Source: Paraburkholderia atlantica (GTDB lineage Bacteria; Pseudomonadota; Gammaproteobacteria; Burkholderiales; Burkholderiaceae). From it: a DNA stretch of 64,000 bases. The DNA lies in the NCBI RefSeq assembly GCF_009362785.1, contig NZ_WHNQ01000010.1, positions 173,500 through 237,499 on the forward strand, written 5' to 3'. The position numbers and the translations under genes are program-made. The notes under the pieces are model-generated. The model saw only the letters and a list, made by a program, of their open reading frames with translations, did not search any database and was not told the origin of the DNA. Of the stretch, positions 60,698 through 64,000 are shown in pieces. Numbering within the stretch: position 1 is the first letter of the stretch; every line of letters starts with the position of its first letter.

Positions 60698-63129
60698 ATG
60701 GCTTTGCGTCGGGTGGCAACGGCGCTGCTGGTGGCTGGACTGATCACCGCGCAAACTGCACACGCACAGGTGACACTCAACTTCGTCAACGCCGACATCG
60801 ACCAGGTCGCCAAGGCGATCGGCGCGGCGACCGGCAAGACGATCATCGTCGATCCGCGGGTGAAGGGGCAACTGAACCTCGTGTCCGAAAATTCGGTGCC
60901 CCAGGATCAGGCGCTCAAAACCCTGCAGTCCGCGCTGCGCATGCAGGGTTTCGCGCTCGTGCAGGATCATGGCGTGCTGAAAGTGGTGCCCGAGGCCGAC
61001 GCCAAGCTGCAAGGCGTGCCGACCTACGTCGGCAACGCGCCGACGGCGCGCGGAGACCAGGTCGTCACGCAAGTCTTCACGCTGAGGAATGAGTCGGCCA
61101 ACAACCTGCTGCCGGTACTGCGTCCGCTGATCTCGCCGAACAATACGGTCGCGGCCTATCCCGCCAACAATACGATCGTCGTCACCGACTACGCCGACAA
61201 CGTGCGGCGCATCGCCCAGATCATCGCGGGCGTCGATAGCGCGGCCGGCCAGGCGGTTGCAGTCGTGCCGCTGAAGAACGCGAACGCGATCGACATCGCG
61301 CAGCAGATGAACAAGATGCTTGATCCGGGCTCGATCGGCAGCACGGACGCAACGCTCAAGGTGTCGATCTCGTCCGATCCGCGCACCAACTCGCTGCTGA
61401 TGCGCGCGTCGAACACCGCACGCCTCGCGGCGGCCAAGGAGCTCGCGAAGCAGCTCGACATGCCGACCGCGATGCCGGGCAACATCCACGTCGTGCCGCT
61501 ACGCAACGCCGACGCGACGAAGCTCGCGCGCACGCTGCGCAGCATGCTCGGCAAGGGCGGCGGCGAGGGCTCGTCGGGCGGCGCGAACGAGGCGAACTCG
61601 TTCAACCAGAACACGAGCGGCGGCGGCGGTGGTGGCGGCGGTGGCGGTCTGTCGAGCAGCAGCTATTCGACGGGCTCGTCGGGCACGCCGCCGTTGCCGT
61701 CGGGCGGCCTCGGCGGCGGCTCGATGAACTCGCCGATGGGCGGCGGCGCTTCAGGCTCGAGCAGTAATACCGGCGGATTTCTCGGCGGCGACAAGGAAAA
61801 GAGCGAGGATCAGGGCGGCGGTATGATTACCGCCGATTCCGCGACCAACTCGCTGATCATCACCGCGCCCGAAGCGACGTACCGCAACTTGCGCGCGGTG
61901 ATCGACCAGCTCGATGCGCGTCGCGCGCAGGTGTATATCGAGGCACTGATCGTCGAGCTGAACTCGAATACGAGCGGCAACCTCGGCATTCAGTGGCAGG
62001 TCGCGAACGGCAACCTGTTTGCCGGCACGAACCTGCAGACGGGTTCGAGCAACAGCATCATCAACCTGACGGCCGCGGCGGCCGCGGCGGGCGCCACCGG
62101 TGCCACGGGCGGCGCCGCCCTCGTGTCCGGGCTCAGCGGCCTGCAACAGGGCCTGAACGTCGGCTGGATCCACAACATTTTCGGCGTGCAGGGTCTCGGC
62201 GCGCTGCTGCAGGCGCTGTCGCAGACCGCCGACGCGAACGTGCTGTCCACGCCGAACCTGATCACGCTCGACAACGAAGAAGCGAAGATCATCGTCGGTA
62301 CCAACGTGCCGATCCAGACCGGTTCCTACTCGAACCTGACGAGCGGCACGACGAGCGCGGCGTTCAACACGTTCGACCGCGTCGACGTCGGTCTGACGCT
62401 GCACGTGAAGCCGCAGATTACCGACGGCGGCATCCTGAAGCTGCTGCTCTACACGGAAGATTCGGCAATCGTGAACGGCACGAACAACGCGGCGACGAAC
62501 CCGGCGGGCCCGGAATTCACGAAGCGTTCGATCCAGTCGACCGTGCTGTGCGATAACGGCGAGATCATCGTGCTCGGCGGCCTGATGCAGGACAACTACC
62601 AGGTCAGCAACAGCAAGGTGCCGCTGCTGGGCGACATTCCCTGGCTGGGCCAGCTGTTCCGCTCCGAGCAGAAGACGCGCAACAAGACTAACCTGATGGT
62701 GTTCCTGCGCCCGGTCATTCTCGCCGACCGCGACACCACGCAGGCCGTCACGGCGAACCGCTACGACTACATCCAGGGTGTGCAGGGCGCGTACCGTCAG
62801 GACAACAACATCATGAGGGATCGCGACGATCCGGTCGTGCCGCCGATGCCGCTCGGCCCGAGCCAGGGCGGGGTGCCCGCGATGAACCTGTTCGACCTGA
62901 ACCAGATGCGCCGCCAGCAGATGATGCCGCAGCAGTCACCGCAACAGGTGCCTCAACAGGTACCGCCGCAAGCCGTGCCGCAAGCCGGCGCGCAGGCCGT
63001 GCCGCAAGCTGGCGCGCAGACCACGACCCAACCCGTGCCGCAGACGGTGCCGCAAACCATGCCGCAACCGGTCGTCGTCGAGCCGGCCAGCGGACCGGTG
63101 CCGAGCACGGTGTCGCCGGGAGCGCGTCC

Positions 63130-63133
<4 letters not shown>
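60698..63133 (+). CDS. gspD: Type II secretion system outer-membrane secretin GspD
   Basis: The T2SS secretin channel, 811 aa. Signal peptide ends at HAQ. The N0 domain (VTLNFVNADIDQVAKAIGAA) and N1-N3 follow. A Gly/Ser linker (GGGGGGGGGLSSSS, SGSSSNTGG) sits in N3. The secretin domain has VPLLGDIPWLGQLFRS. The C-terminus is a Pro/Gln-rich tail with a 24-bp tandem repeat rather than a typical S-domain. I start at the second ATG (MALRRVATALL), which has GAGAAG upstream; the ATG at 60683 gives five extra residues. No gspC precedes, as in other Burkholderiales. Confidence 0.95.
62972..63019 (+). repeat. 24-bp tandem duplication in the gspD 3' end
   Basis: Two copies of a 24-base unit (62972-62995 and 62996-63019, one C/T difference) encoding AVPQAGAQ twice. 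They belong to a longer Pro/Gln-rich tail. Such repeats can vary in copy number by slippage. Confidence 0.85.

Positions 63134-64000
<867 letters not shown>

Overview
The window is chromosomal DNA from a GC-rich betaproteobacterium, most probably Burkholderia or Paraburkholderia (Burkholderiaceae). I infer this from the protein sequences, the mnmG-rsmG-parA-parB-atp gene order and the chromosome-1-type parS sites. No transposase, integrase, CRISPR array, rRNA or tRNA gene was recognised. Most of the window is core genome. Roughly 45 protein genes are supported, plus several small or doubtful ones.

Layout. 1-2540: the 5' two-thirds of putA (trifunctional proline catabolism enzyme and repressor) on the minus strand, with a GTTGCA-bearing inverted repeat in its leader. 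2866-4855: a one-helix small membrane protein (+), a small Cys-rich protein (-) and a YeiH-type exporter (-). 5024-9921: priA, hemE and a periplasmic cyclohexadienyl-dehydratase-like protein. 9922-10734: an AT-rich intergenic patch with small ORFs and a plus-strand terminator. 10735-12465: an acyl-CoA synthetase. 12686-20390: the complete F1Fo ATP synthase operon atpIBEFHAGDC (minus), with a recognisable sigma70-type promoter and a terminator. 20968-25375: parB, parA, rsmG and mnmG, with one parS inside mnmG and a second one built into a terminator hairpin just upstream.

25552-37554: two branched-chain amino-acid (Liv/HAAT) ABC transporter clusters. The first has a LivM-LivG fusion and two tandem LivK paralogues. 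The second is complete and carries Arg in place of the Walker A Lys in its LivF-like ATPase. 37855-42305: a GMC oxidoreductase and MmsA, divergent from a LysR regulator. This fits valine or aliphatic-compound catabolism next to the transporters. 42545-45434: a CYTH-domain protein, an Lrp/AsnC regulator divergent from the phenylalanine hydroxylase pair phhA-phhB, and a DUF3717-like protein. 45584-47952: a QseBC/TctDE-like two-component system. 48036-51498: a SET-domain protein methyltransferase with a Lys-rich tail, an old-yellow-enzyme-type oxidoreductase, a class I glutamine amidotransferase and a MarR regulator with a four-Cys tail.

52081-57429: YbdK-type carboxylate-amine ligase, a CPA2 cation/proton antiporter, and bifunctional mnmC. 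Between the last two lies a gene-free stretch of about 0.97 kb with nine GTTAAC palindromes and DnaA-box-like sequences. 57877-64000: HU, a COG0523 (CobW/ZigA-like) metallochaperone GTPase with a His-rich tail, a lytic transglycosylase, and the start of the type II secretion operon (gspD, gspE truncated by the window end).

The strongest candidates for something undescribed are the GTTAAC/DnaA-box region (54.8-55.5 kb), the bacterial SET methyltransferase, the parS-in-terminator element, and the AT-rich patch near 10.0-10.6 kb. All function calls come from reading the sequence; no database search was run.
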